The notes beneath the pieces were generated by a model. It did no database searches. It was not told where the DNA came from and saw nothing but the letters and a program-made list of their open reading frames with translations. 31,559 nt of DNA from an uncultured Methylobacillus sp. (GTDB lineage: Bacteria; Pseudomonadota; Gammaproteobacteria; Burkholderiales; Methylophilaceae). The stretch is from NCBI GenBank assembly GCA_946478965.1, contig CAMLDQ010000021.1:1-31559 (forward strand). Direction: 5' to 3'. Below are positions 1 to 8,417 of this stretch, in pieces. The translations under genes were made by a program, and so were the position numbers. How positions within the stretch are numbered: position 1 is the first letter of the stretch; each line of letters begins with the position of its first letter.

Positions 1-527
1 GCGAACGGGTGAGCAGAGGATTTGTAGTTCTTGACCACGTCGGCCGCCTTCGGCTCGCGCGCAACCGCGCTCTTGATCGCCTGCTTGGTGGCCTGGTAGT
101 TCCATTCCTGGATGCGCTCGTCAATGTCCGCCTTGTGGTCGATGAACACCCCCACGCAGATGAACACGTCGTCCGCCTCTTCCAGCGGAATCGTGCCGTC
201 CGCAACACAGTCCATCACCGCCATCGACACGCCGCGCTGCGCCGGGCCGAACATCTGCACCGCCTGACGCCCGTTCTTGATCGTCACCTTGTTGAACATC
301 ACCGTCGCCGGCTTCGTCATCAGGTTCGGCGCTACCACCGCCAGCAATCCGTTCACCCCTTCCTTCTGGTCGGTCAGCGTACGGCAGAAGGCGTCTTCCG
401 CCGCCGAACCACGCGGACCCATGATCAGGTCAATGTGGGCCACGTTCAGCAGGTCCAGCCCGCTGCCGTCCGGACGGTTGTCAATGACGAGAGCCTCGCC
501 TACCAGTACGCGATCGATTACAGCCAT
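1..527 (-). CDS. fae: formaldehyde-activating enzyme (Fae) homologue, 3' end missing
   Basis: Fae condenses formaldehyde with tetrahydromethanopterin to methylene-H4MPT in the cytoplasm. The frame reads from ATG at 527 to the window edge: 175 codons plus two bases, ending in a HPF motif, so only a few residues should be missing compared with the roughly 170-residue family. Clear family blocks are AHIDLI (with the His corresponding to the catalytic one, here H31), [35 protein letters not shown] and [10 protein letters not shown]. The start has a good Shine-Dalgarno (AGGAG, upstream of 527). Oddities: about ten extra residues between GEALV and AHIDLI, and FIDHKADID where canonical Fae has FIHW. 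It may therefore be a paralogue (Fae2/Fae-like) rather than the main enzyme. It has its own leader and is not joined to the next minus-strand gene, which ends 261 bases upstream. Confidence 0.93.
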   Translation of the reverse strand, partial: MAVIDRVLVGEALVIDNRPDGSGLDLLNVAHIDLIMGPRGSAAEDAFCRTLTDQKEGVNGLLAVVAPNLMTKPATVMFNKVTIKNGRQAVQMFGPAQRGVSMAVMDCVADGTIPLEEADDVFICVGVFIDHKADIDERIQEWNYQATKQAIKSAVAREPKAADVVKNYKSSAHPF

Positions 528-553
528 GTAGTTCTCCTAAAGCAATTGATTGT

Positions 554-597
554 CGCGGTTGTGCCGCGGTTAAATAATCGGCCCGTGATGCGGGCCG
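554..597 (-). promoter_or_regulatory. two hairpins in the leader of the fae-like gene
   Basis: The 261-base gap upstream of fae holds two perfect short stems. Read on the minus strand, CGGCCCG (597-591) pairs with 585-579 around a 5-base loop. About ten AT-rich bases later, a second 5-base stem (568-564 with 558-554) also has a 5-base loop. The Shine-Dalgarno and ATG follow about 25 bases on. They could be a weak attenuator or an mRNA-stabilising leader. No known riboswitch is recognised, and stems this short also occur by chance in GC-rich DNA. Confidence 0.3.
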
Positions 598-788
598 CGT
601 CGGATGCCTGCCGTTACGCTTGTATGCGCGATGGTCAAGCGGGATTCAACACTGATCAGGGCGACCGTACCGCCCCGTTTCTTGAGTTCATGCTGTGCAT
701 ATGCCTGTAGAAATAGACAGAAGTAATCCGGTTTTGTTCGCGCGCCACCCCAATCATGGGATTTCCTGATTCGCATGTGTCGCCAGAA

Positions 789-1160
789 TTACTGGGCGTC
801 GCCCTTGTCCAGATATTCGGTGTATTTTGCGTTGCTGCCGCGCACCCGGTCGGCGGGATATTTCTGCGCATTCAGCGTGATCTTGGCATTGGCGGCATCG
901 ATCAGGTCGATGCCCAGCACATCGGACATGCGCAGCAGATAGACAAAGGTATCCGCAATCTCGTGCGACACCTGCTCCAGCTTTTCCGGCGAGACCTGCC
1001 GGCTCTGATCTTCCGTCATCCACTGGAAATGCTCGACCAGTTCGGCCGCCTCCACGATCATCGCCATTGCCAGGTTCTTGGGCGAATGGAACTGCTCCCA
1101 ATCGCGCTCCCGCACGAATGTGCGCAGTCGATCGCGCAGTTCGGTGAGACGGTCGCTCAT
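789..1160 (-). CDS. MazG-like nucleotide pyrophosphohydrolase
   Basis: A 123-residue all-alpha NTP pyrophosphatase of the MazG / RS21-C6 (dCTP pyrophosphatase-like) group, expected to hydrolyse non-canonical or excess (d)NTPs to NMP and pyrophosphate with Mg2+. The metal-binding signature is visible: EAAELVEHF near residue 37, then HEIADTFVYLLR near residue 65, giving the EXXE and EXXD pairs. Length fits the single-domain members, not the 260-residue MazG. ATG at 1160 has GGGAG nine bases upstream. It is the last gene of the minus-strand block, 56 bases after the CDF transporter, so co-transcription is plausible. The exact substrate cannot be told from sequence. Confidence 0.9.
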   Translation of the reverse strand: MSDRLTELRDRLRTFVRERDWEQFHSPKNLAMAMIVEAAELVEHFQWMTEDQSRQVSPEKLEQVSHEIADTFVYLLRMSDVLGIDLIDAANAKITLNAQKYPADRVRGSNAKYTEYLDKGDAQ

Positions 1161-1216
1161 GCTGTTTACTCCCTATTAAAATGCTTACCTTGGCGTCCAG
1201 CGCTGTCGCGCTGCAG

Positions 1217-1894
1217 TCACTCCCTGATCTGACTCTTCCCGGGCTGTCGCAAGACTTCGATCCTTACCGGCGAGGGCGATCGCCGCTGCTCGAGATCTTG
1301 TAACGCATTCCGGATGACACGGATCGCCGATCGCAGAAAAAGGAGCGCCAAGGCTGCGGCCACCAGAATATCGGGCCAGCCGGCGGCCGTGATCCAGACT
1401 CCGGCCGCCGCAATAAAAACTGCAATGTTGGATGCGATGTCGTTACGCGAACATTCCCATACGGAACTCATGTTCACATCCTCCTCCCTGTGCTTCCACA
1501 GCAACCCGAGGCACAGGCCATTCGCCAACAAGGCAAGCAGGCTGACGATGCCCATGGCTTCATAGGTAGGGACTGCCGGGAACACGAGCCGATATGCCAC
1601 CTGCCCCAGCACGAACAGGCCTGCCGCAAGAATCAGCGAGCCCTTGAACAAGGCGACCTTGGCTTTGGCGGTCGCCCCCCGGCCTACGGCGTACAGGCTC
1701 AGGCCGTAGGTGAGCGCATCCCCGAGATTATCGAGCGAGTCCGACAGCAGAGATGAAGAGTTCGCCAGCAGCCCGGCCGTCAGTTCCACCACGAACATGA
1801 CGGCATTGATCGCGAGCACGAACTTGAGCGTGGCACGCTGCCGACCGGCCAGCGCCTCAATGGAACAGGTTTTGTCTTCGCAGCAATCGGCCAT
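1217..1894 (-). CDS. small cation diffusion facilitator (CDF) family transporter
   Basis: A 225-residue inner-membrane protein with about six hydrophobic segments, expected to export a divalent metal in exchange for protons. The N-terminus has three cysteines (C4, C5, C10). CDF signatures are present in TM2 (LLSDSLDNLGDAL) and TM5 (VWECSRNDIASN). Aligned by eye to the Zn2+ family, whose site is HxxxD in both helices, this protein has D55xxxD59 in TM2 and C148xxxD152 in TM5, so both histidines are replaced. The cytoplasmic C-terminal domain is nearly absent (about 25 residues), unlike typical 300-residue CDFs. ATG at 1894 has GAGG seven bases upstream. It sits 72 bases after rlmL. Metal specificity is unknown; the Cys-containing site hints at a softer metal than Zn2+ (inference). 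Confidence 0.88.
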   Translation of the reverse strand: MADCCEDKTCSIEALAGRQRATLKFVLAINAVMFVVELTAGLLANSSSLLSDSLDNLGDALTYGLSLYAVGRGATAKAKVALFKGSLILAAGLFVLGQVAYRLVFPAVPTYEAMGIVSLLALLANGLCLGLLWKHREEDVNMSSVWECSRNDIASNIAVFIAAAGVWITAAGWPDILVAAALALLFLRSAIRVIRNALQDLEQRRSPSPVRIEVLRQPGKSQIRE

Positions 1895-1966
1895 CCGTGA
1901 TCCTCAGTACCGGCTTGCCAAAGTCAGCCCGCCGGCCTCATTTCGTGCGCACTCATCCGGACTACG

Positions 1967-3112
1967 TCACTTGCGGTTGCTGCCCGCCACCATCTTGATC
2001 TCGAACAGGCGACACTCCAGCGGCCCGTTAAACAGTGGCGTACGCTTGGATGGCGCCAGCCGCATCAGCTTGGGCATGCGCAGGTCGGAGGTCAGGAAAT
2101 AGGCGTTCCAGCCGGCAAAACGGCGCTTGAGCGCCTCGCCCATTTTCGGATACAGCGCCGCCAGTGCCTCGTCCTCGCCGATACGCACACCGTAAGGCGG
2201 GTTGGCAACCAGGGTTCCCGCCTCAGCAGGCGCCTCGGTCTCCACAAAATCGGCACGCGCCAGTTGCACCGCTTCCAGCAGGCCGGCCTGCTCCAGATTT
2301 TCCCTGGCGGCACGGACCGATTTCAGGTCGATATCGCTACCGTAAATGTGCAGGAAAGTCACGGGTTTTGCGCGCGCCTGGGCCGCACCACGCAGTTTTT
2401 TCCAGGCGGCGGGATCGAAATTCAGCAGTTTCTCGAAAGCGAAGCCGCGATTCAAACCGGGCGCCATATCGAGCGCCATCATCGCCGCCTCCAGCAAAAA
2501 AGTTCCGCTGCCGCACATCGGGTCGAACAGTGGCGTCCCCGGCGTCCAGCCGGAAAGCTTGAGGATACCGGCCGCCAGATTCTCGCGCAGCGGTGCCTCC
2601 ACGCTGGCCCGGCGCTGACCGCGCTGGAACAGTGCATTGCCGGACGTATCGAGATACATGCGGTAGCTGTCGGCGGTGAGATAAACATGCACGCGCACGT
2701 CCGGCTGCTTGGTCTCGATATAGGGACGCTTGCCGCCCTCGAGGCGGAACTTGTCGCACACGGCATCCTTGATGCGCAAGGTAACGAATTCCAGGCTTTT
2801 CAGCGGGCATTTGACGGCGGTGACCTTGACCATGAACGTGCGGCCAACCGCAAACCATTTCGGCCAGGCCAAGGCATAGGCCGCCTGGTAGAGATCGTCC
2901 TCGCTCCGGTAACTTCCCTGCCCGACCTGCCAGAGGATGCGGGTCGCCACGCGGCTTTCCAGATTGGCACGGTAACACAGCGCAAGTTCACCGGAGAATC
3001 CGACCCCGCCATCCGTCGGGGCAAGCGACTGTGCCCCTAACTGAGTCAATTCCTCGACGAGGAGGGTTTCCAGGCCGCGCGGACAGGTTGCAAAAAACTG
3101 CTGGTTAGCCAC
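1967..3112 (-). CDS. rlmL: 23S rRNA (guanine-N2)-methyltransferase, RlmL-type
   Basis: A 381-residue THUMP-domain class I SAM-dependent methyltransferase, matching the N-terminal half of E. coli RlmKL (YcbY), which makes m2G2445 in 23S rRNA. It opens with FFATCPRGLE; a THUMP region covers about residues 45-155; then come the SAM-site motif DPMCGSGTF (near residue 195) and the catalytic NPPYG (near residue 305). The separate RlmK half is absent, as is usual outside gammaproteobacteria. The start is GTG at 3112; a modest GAGG lies upstream. That GTG overlaps the stop of a 36-codon ORF (GTGGCTAA), so translation may be coupled to it. Confidence 0.92.
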   Translation of the reverse strand: MANQQFFATCPRGLETLLVEELTQLGAQSLAPTDGGVGFSGELALCYRANLESRVATRILWQVGQGSYRSEDDLYQAAYALAWPKWFAVGRTFMVKVTAVKCPLKSLEFVTLRIKDAVCDKFRLEGGKRPYIETKQPDVRVHVYLTADSYRMYLDTSGNALFQRGQRRASVEAPLRENLAAGILKLSGWTPGTPLFDPMCGSGTFLLEAAMMALDMAPGLNRGFAFEKLLNFDPAAWKKLRGAAQARAKPVTFLHIYGSDIDLKSVRAARENLEQAGLLEAVQLARADFVETEAPAEAGTLVANPPYGVRIGEDEALAALYPKMGEALKRRFAGWNAYFLTSDLRMPKLMRLAPSKRTPLFNGPLECRLFEIKMVAGSNRK

Positions 3113-3215
3113 GGATACCTCGTTTCAGCGCTTGGCGGAAAGACAGGGTGACAAAGAACGGGTGCAAGCGGGTTTGAGCAATTGCGGGGCACATCATGGC
3201 GGTCGATGCGCTCAT
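3105..3215 (-). CDS. possible 36-residue leader ORF coupled to rlmL
   Basis: ATG at 3215 is preceded by a strong AGGAAGGA Shine-Dalgarno seven bases upstream, better than that of rlmL itself. The 36-codon frame ends in TAA at 3105-3107, whose bases overlap the GTG start of rlmL (GTGGCTAA, 8-base overlap), a layout typical of translational coupling. The peptide begins MSASTAMMC and ends in a basic stretch, LKRGIRG. No domain is recognised. It may be a true small protein, a leader that controls ribosome entry to rlmL, or chance. The ribosome-binding site and overlap are seen in the sequence; the function is not. Confidence 0.5.
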   Translation of the reverse strand: MSASTAMMCPAIAQTRLHPFFVTLSFRQALKRGIRG

Positions 3216-3255
3216 GGGCGATTCCTTCCTGGGAGAATATCGGGATGCGGGGAGT

Positions 3256-5604
3256 TCAGGCGGTATTGTCGCGCAGGCGCTGACGAAACTCCAGTACGTC
3301 CTCTGTCGTACAGTGCCAGACCGGGGCAGATTCCAGCAAGATGCCAAGCTCGGCTGCGGGTAAAGGACGGCTAAACAGATAGCCCTGGAAATAATGGCAG
3401 CCCTGCCCATAGAGAAAACTGTACTGATCCTGGGTTTCGACACCCTCTGCGACAACGTAAAGATTGAGCGACTGCGACATCGCGATAATGGTAGCGGCGA
3501 TCTGCATGTCGTTGGCATCGTCGGGAATATCGCGCACGAACGCCCGGTCGATCTTGAGTTCATCCACCGGAAGCCTTTTCAGCTTGACCAGCGAGGACTG
3601 CCCGGTACCGAAATCATCCACGGCGATTCTCACACCTAGCCGCTTGAATGCATGCAGTACTGAAATCGCGTTCTCCTCCTGCTCCATGATGGCGCCCTCG
3701 GTGATTTCGAGGGTCAGCAAGCTCCCGGAAACACCGAAAGCGGCCAGAGAATCCTTCAGCACATCGACTACCTTGTGATCCAGCATCTGGCGGGGGGAAA
3801 TGTTGATGGCCATTCGGATATCCGGCAGTCCCGCATCCAACCAAGCGGCCAACTGGCGACAAGCAGTGCGGATCACCCATTCGCCCAGCGGGACGATCAA
3901 CCCGGTTTGCTCCGCGATCGGGATGAACTTGTCCGGGGAAATCATGCCATCCTCCGGCGACTCCCAGCGCACCAATGCCTCGACACCGACAATATTGCCG
4001 TTTCCGCCGATTTGCGGCTGGTAATGCAGAGTGAATTCTTCACGCTCGATACTGCGCCGCAGTTTGACCTCGAGGTTCAGACGATCCAGTGCCGCATAGG
4101 TCATGGCGGCGGAATAATAGCAATAATTGTTGCGCCCCCCTTCCTTGGCCTCGAACATCGCCGAATCGGCGTTGCGCACCAGATCCACGGCATTGCTGGC
4201 ATCATCCGGGAAGGCACTGATGCCGATACTCGCGCCAATAAACACCTCTTTGCCATCGGTCAGCGTAAACGGCTGCTCGAACTGCTGCAGGATGCCCTGT
4301 GCCGTAGCATCGACCACCTCGTGGTATTTCGAGGCCTTCATCAGCAGCACGAATTCATCGCCGCCGACGCGGGCGAAAAAGTGATGCTGCCTGATCGCCT
4401 CGGAAATCCGCTCCGTAATCGACACCAGCAAGGCATCCCCCACCGGATGCCCCATGCTGTCATTGACGTTCTTGAAGTGATCCAGGTCGATATAGAAAAG
4501 TGCCAGATTACCATTCTGTTTGCGGGCGATCTCCATCGCTTCGTCCAAACGCGTCTGGAAATACATACGGTTGGGCAGTCCGGTCAAGGGATCATGGCGA
4601 GCCAGATATTCGTAGCGAACCTGATTCTCGACAATCTTGCGCTCGGCTTCCAGCATGCGGTCCCGCTCCTTGAGCAACATGCTCTGGCGGATTGCAGCGA
4701 GTATCAGCACGGCCATCATGGCCACTACCACGGCATAGCGCACGCTGGGCAACACCCCGTCCAGCGTATTGACCAACATAACGGCAATAGAAGCAGCTAC
4801 CACCACGAGCAGCGGCAGGAAACGCAGCACGGCCTCACACAAGCGCTCGTAGCGGGCGTCATAGGATACCCGGACGCGCCACAGCATCGCCCCCAACCCC
4901 AAGACAGGCCCGGCGACCGAGAATCCGGCATTGAATAGCGTGCCGTCCTCTACCGTCTGATCCAATGTCATGGCATTCCACTTCATCCAGAAAAAACCTT
5001 CGCCCAACAGGCCGGCCAGGAAAAACGCCCACCCCCCATCCAGGCGCAGGCGCAATTGCAGCACCATGAGGATGGCCACGCAGGCTGCCGTCAGCAGAAA
5101 TACCGGATAGGCAACGAAAACCGCCAGTTCGAACACCTCGATATGATGGCTGCGTGGCAGATACAGCGTGAGGACGACGGCCAGCAAAGCCAGCGAGACA
5201 GCTGTCGTATCCAGCAGCGCCATGCGGCGTTCCGCCGGTGTCAGCTTATAGCGCAGCGCGGCCATCATGCCTACGATGACCGAGGGGCCCAGCATCAGAT
5301 AGAAAAAGTCGGAGGGCGCCGGGAATGGATTCCAACCTACATAGACTTGGATGTCCCATAGCCATTGGCCGAATGCCATGGTCGCCAGGCCGATAAAAAA
5401 CCACAGGCGGGCGGTGCGCTCGACGCCTTTGGCCTGATCGTATCCCAACCAGGCAAGTCCCGAGGCCGCCAAGTAGCAGAGCGTCCAGTGGAAATTATCG
5501 AAGAAAACAACCCATTCCCGGCTTGGCGCAAAATGGATGCCCACTGCGGCAATCAGCAGCGTCACGGCGACACCCAGGACGAATATCCATGCTCTAAGTG
5601 GCAT
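3256..5604 (-). CDS. membrane-bound GGDEF-EAL c-di-GMP enzyme
   Basis: A 782-residue inner-membrane protein. The first 310 residues hold about eight to ten hydrophobic segments, a multi-helix sensor region. A short coiled coil follows (ERDRMLEAERKI). The GGDEF diguanylate cyclase domain has an intact RVGGDEF near residue 413. The EAL phosphodiesterase domain has EALVRW near 542, NISPRQML, LEITEG and DDFGTG near 664. Both active sites look complete, so it could make and degrade c-di-GMP; which dominates cannot be read from sequence. It lies 23 bases after the spermidine-synthase-like gene and is probably co-transcribed with it. No clear Shine-Dalgarno precedes ATG 5604, so the start is less certain than the domains. 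Confidence 0.93.
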   Translation of the reverse strand: MPLRAWIFVLGVAVTLLIAAVGIHFAPSREWVVFFDNFHWTLCYLAASGLAWLGYDQAKGVERTARLWFFIGLATMAFGQWLWDIQVYVGWNPFPAPSDFFYLMLGPSVIVGMMAALRYKLTPAERRMALLDTTAVSLALLAVVLTLYLPRSHHIEVFELAVFVAYPVFLLTAACVAILMVLQLRLRLDGGWAFFLAGLLGEGFFWMKWNAMTLDQTVEDGTLFNAGFSVAGPVLGLGAMLWRVRVSYDARYERLCEAVLRFLPLLVVVAASIAVMLVNTLDGVLPSVRYAVVVAMMAVLILAAIRQSMLLKERDRMLEAERKIVENQVRYEYLARHDPLTGLPNRMYFQTRLDEAMEIARKQNGNLALFYIDLDHFKNVNDSMGHPVGDALLVSITERISEAIRQHHFFARVGGDEFVLLMKASKYHEVVDATAQGILQQFEQPFTLTDGKEVFIGASIGISAFPDDASNAVDLVRNADSAMFEAKEGGRNNYCYYSAAMTYAALDRLNLEVKLRRSIEREEFTLHYQPQIGGNGNIVGVEALVRWESPEDGMISPDKFIPIAEQTGLIVPLGEWVIRTACRQLAAWLDAGLPDIRMAINISPRQMLDHKVVDVLKDSLAAFGVSGSLLTLEITEGAIMEQEENAISVLHAFKRLGVRIAVDDFGTGQSSLVKLKRLPVDELKIDRAFVRDIPDDANDMQIAATIIAMSQSLNLYVVAEGVETQDQYSFLYGQGCHYFQGYLFSRPLPAAELGILLESAPVWHCTTEDVLEFRQRLRDNTA

Positions 5605-5627
5605 ATTCGTACGATGCTGGAATCGGT

Positions 5628-6428
5628 CTAGAAAATCAAGCGGTTCGAGGTGTGCTGATTATGGTCGCGCAGGCGCTCGACAAACTCCAGAAATTCGATC
5701 TTGTATGCCGACTGCAACTGCTTCGCACGTTCGCGCAAGGAAGCCCAGCGCATGTCCGTCGGCGGGCGGCGGAAACCGAACACAATGATGTTGCCCGGCC
5801 GCCCGGTAGGCATTACCAGCACGCGGTGACCGAAGCTCTGCTCGATCCGCTGCAGGTAGACGTCGAAATTCCTGTCGCTGCCCCACAGGTTGATCACCAG
5901 CAGTCCATCGTCGCTCAGCGCTTCGGCGCAGCTGTCGAAGAAATCCTGCGAGCACAGGTCGGGCGGCAGCCCTTTGCTGTCGTAGGCATCCATGATCAGC
6001 ACCTCCGCGCTGCCCGGGTGATCACGCAGATAGGCGACGCCGTCACCTTCCAGCACCTGCAGGCGCGCATCGTCTTCCGGCAGGTAGAAATGGCTGCGCG
6101 CAACGGAAATGATCTGCGGATTGATTTCCACCACGCGCGTGCTCAATTCCGGCAGGTAGTGATGAATGAACTTCGGAATGGATCCGCCTCCCAGGCCGAT
6201 CAGCAACACCTTGCGTGCCTGCGGGCGGAACAGCAGGAACATCATCACGCCACGGGTGTAGGTAAGCTCGAGCTCATACGGCGCCGCAACCCGCATCGAA
6301 CTTTGCACCGTCACCGAGCCGAGGTGCAGGGAGCGCACGCCTTCGGATTCGCTGACATCGACGCTGTTGCCGTCGCTGACGTTGCGATGAATGCTGCGCC
6401 CGGTACGGCGCGAGCCAAGGCGAAACAT
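5628..6428 (-). CDS. spermidine-synthase-like aminopropyltransferase-fold protein
   Basis: A 266-residue Rossmann-fold protein of the spermidine synthase-like family. Visible motifs are LLIGLGGGSIPKF (SAM/dcSAM loop), RVVEINPQI (acidic ribose-binding residue), EGDGVAYLRD and LIMDAYDSKG. The start is placed at ATG 6428, two bases after the TGA of the upstream RNase gene, because the longer open frame overlaps that gene and is low-complexity there. The substrate-binding Asp pattern of genuine SpeE is not fully recognisable, so activity as a polyamine synthase is uncertain. It could be one of the methyltransferase-like members of the family. Context: same-strand block RNase, this gene, then GGDEF-EAL. 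Confidence 0.82.
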   Translation of the reverse strand: MFRLGSRRTGRSIHRNVSDGNSVDVSESEGVRSLHLGSVTVQSSMRVAAPYELELTYTRGVMMFLLFRPQARKVLLIGLGGGSIPKFIHHYLPELSTRVVEINPQIISVARSHFYLPEDDARLQVLEGDGVAYLRDHPGSAEVLIMDAYDSKGLPPDLCSQDFFDSCAEALSDDGLLVINLWGSDRNFDVYLQRIEQSFGHRVLVMPTGRPGNIIVFGFRRPPTDMRWASLRERAKQLQSAYKIEFLEFVERLRDHNQHTSNRLIF

Positions 6429-6430
6429 GC

Positions 6431-8281
6431 TCACGACAGCGCCCCCTTGAAGCGGCAATCCAGTTCCATCAGCAAGGGATCGATACGCTTGATTTCCAGT
6501 AGCACGCGGGTGCCGGCCGCAAGCTCCGGCAGGCTGTGTACCTTGGTGATATAAGGCATACCATCGAGGCGCACCAGGTTCTCGCGCCAGACCGTGGCAC
6601 CCACCTCGGCCAAGCCCTGCTGTTGCAGGTAGATCAGGCACCAATAGCGTTCCATGCGCGTCTGGAACTCGTTGTAGGCGTTGTAGGCCAGATCGAAGTC
6701 GCGCATCGCGGCGCCGAGTGCTTCGCTGTTCTTGTCATAAGCCGGCTCGCTACCCTGCAGCAGAGCCAGCATCTGGCGCTGATTGATGAGGTCCACCGCC
6801 CGGCGCAGCGGCGAGGTACTCCAGGCATACTGCGCCACCCCCAGGCCCTGGTGCGGCTCGGCGTTCACGGTCATATACACCTTGCCGCCCTGCTGGGCGC
6901 GGTAGATGCCCGGAATGCCGTGTTCCGCCAGCATGCCGCCCCAATGCGCATTGGCATGGATCATCAGCTCCGCCACCAACTTGTCCATCGGCGCACCGCG
7001 TTTGCGCGTCGTGATGCGCACCTGGCCAGCCTCTACGTAGAAGTTGTAATCCACTTGTGGCGCGCGGTTGGGGTCGTACTTGCCGCGCGCTTTTTCCAGC
7101 GACTCGGCCAAGCGATGCAGGAACGCCAGTCGCTCCCAATAGGGATGCGCATTGGGCGTTTCCCAGTTGTCCTCATTGAAGTGCGGCTCCAGTTCGTCGT
7201 GGCGCAGGTTTTCAACGATTTTCACCGCTTCGAGGCGACTATAGCTGTCGACGATGGCGTAGTCTGCCGCCACATCGAGGTACAGCGAAAGCACCGGCCG
7301 CCACATGCCGGCATGCAGACTGAACGGCTCCACGACGGCGTCCGGCAGCATGGTGATCTTGTTGCCCGGCATATACACCGTGGACAGCCGCCGCATCGCC
7401 ACGGCATCCAGCTCGGTGCCGGGAGTGACGCCCAGGGCGGGCGCGGCGATATGGATACCGACGCGGCGCTTGCCATCGGCCAGTGCCTGCACCGAAAAGG
7501 CGTCGTCGATCTCGGTAGTGGTCGCGTCATCGATACTGAACGCCTCCACCTCGGCATGCTCGAGCCCGTCCGGTGCGGCTACAGGCGGATGCGCAGCAAA
7601 AGCGATGCCGGCCGGGAAATATTCGCGCAGAAATGCGCCGAAATGATAATCATGCGCCGAATCGAGCGCTCCACAGGCTTCCAGCAGCTTGAGATGTCCG
7701 AGGCCGGTTTCCGCAGCCGCCTCGTCCAGCGCCTTCCATTCCAGCGCGTTCTTGTCCGGGGCGTAGAGCAGCATATCGAGCTTGTCGCGAAATTCCTGCG
7801 GCAGCGTGTGGCCTTTGAGCGCCTCCACATATTCCGCCACCTTTTCCGCCTGCTGGCGCTTGCGCTCCTGAGCAGCCAGCGCGGCCTTGAGGTTGTCCTC
7901 CGGAGCGGCCTTGTAGCGGCCCTTGCCCTTGCGGTAGAAATACATCGGCGCCGCATGCAAGCTGATCGCGGCAGCGGCGGCCTGCATCGGGGTCGGCTTA
8001 CCGCCGTAATATTCAGCCGCCAACTCCTCGAAGCCGAACTCCTCCTCGCCGCAACATTCCCAGAGAAAATCCGCCGCCAGCGTTTCCGCCTCGGCCTGCG
8101 CCTGCTCCATGAAGCTCGCCAGCGTCCCCTCGAACTTGAGCAGCACATTCGCCGCCTTGATCTTGGAGCGCTTGCCGGTAATCGACTCCACCTGGAGGGA
8201 GCCCGGGTTCTCGGTCATCACCGAGGCCACCTTGAAACTGCCCTCTTCTTCGTAAAATACGTTCAAAACCTGTCCCTGCAT
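6431..8281 (-). CDS. RNase II/R-family exoribonuclease (RNB domain)
   Basis: A 616-residue 3'-to-5' exoribonuclease-like protein. The RNB core holds the acidic cluster SIDDATTTEIDDAF, matching the catalytic Asp motif of E. coli RNase II, with Glu in place of one of its four Asp residues. HIAAP, MPGNKITMLPD and the GAPMDKLVAELMIHAN region also fit RNB. The first 90 residues form a beta-rich OB-like segment. The C-terminus ends in a short S1-like stretch. It is smaller than RNase R (about 800) and near RNase II (644), but the N-terminal architecture differs, so I give no symbol. It is the first gene of the minus-strand block and starts divergently from the Hpt/HD-GYP gene, sharing a 136-base promoter space. 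Confidence 0.88.
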   Translation of the reverse strand: MQGQVLNVFYEEEGSFKVASVMTENPGSLQVESITGKRSKIKAANVLLKFEGTLASFMEQAQAEAETLAADFLWECCGEEEFGFEELAAEYYGGKPTPMQAAAAAISLHAAPMYFYRKGKGRYKAAPEDNLKAALAAQERKRQQAEKVAEYVEALKGHTLPQEFRDKLDMLLYAPDKNALEWKALDEAAAETGLGHLKLLEACGALDSAHDYHFGAFLREYFPAGIAFAAHPPVAAPDGLEHAEVEAFSIDDATTTEIDDAFSVQALADGKRRVGIHIAAPALGVTPGTELDAVAMRRLSTVYMPGNKITMLPDAVVEPFSLHAGMWRPVLSLYLDVAADYAIVDSYSRLEAVKIVENLRHDELEPHFNEDNWETPNAHPYWERLAFLHRLAESLEKARGKYDPNRAPQVDYNFYVEAGQVRITTRKRGAPMDKLVAELMIHANAHWGGMLAEHGIPGIYRAQQGGKVYMTVNAEPHQGLGVAQYAWSTSPLRRAVDLINQRQMLALLQGSEPAYDKNSEALGAAMRDFDLAYNAYNEFQTRMERYWCLIYLQQQGLAEVGATVWRENLVRLDGMPYITKVHSLPELAAGTRVLLEIKRIDPLLMELDCRFKGALS

Positions 8282-8417
8282 GCCTGATCAAACCGGACGC
8301 CATTGTACCCGTCATCCCGCCGGCCGACACAGAGATATGGCGCGTCCAGCCCTTCTTGCCCGGCCGGCGTTCTGGTATCTTTGCACCTTTGGCTTCGCCG
8401 AATCGAGACTGATCGCC

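Noticed and set aside
9..710. Plus-strand open frame at the left edge
   Set aside because: The minus strand over the same bases encodes a clear Fae homologue with a good ribosome-binding site.
6536..8287. 583-codon plus-strand open frame opposite the RNase gene
   Set aside because: No domain is visible, the composition is H/Q/R-rich, and the opposite strand has intact RNB motifs.
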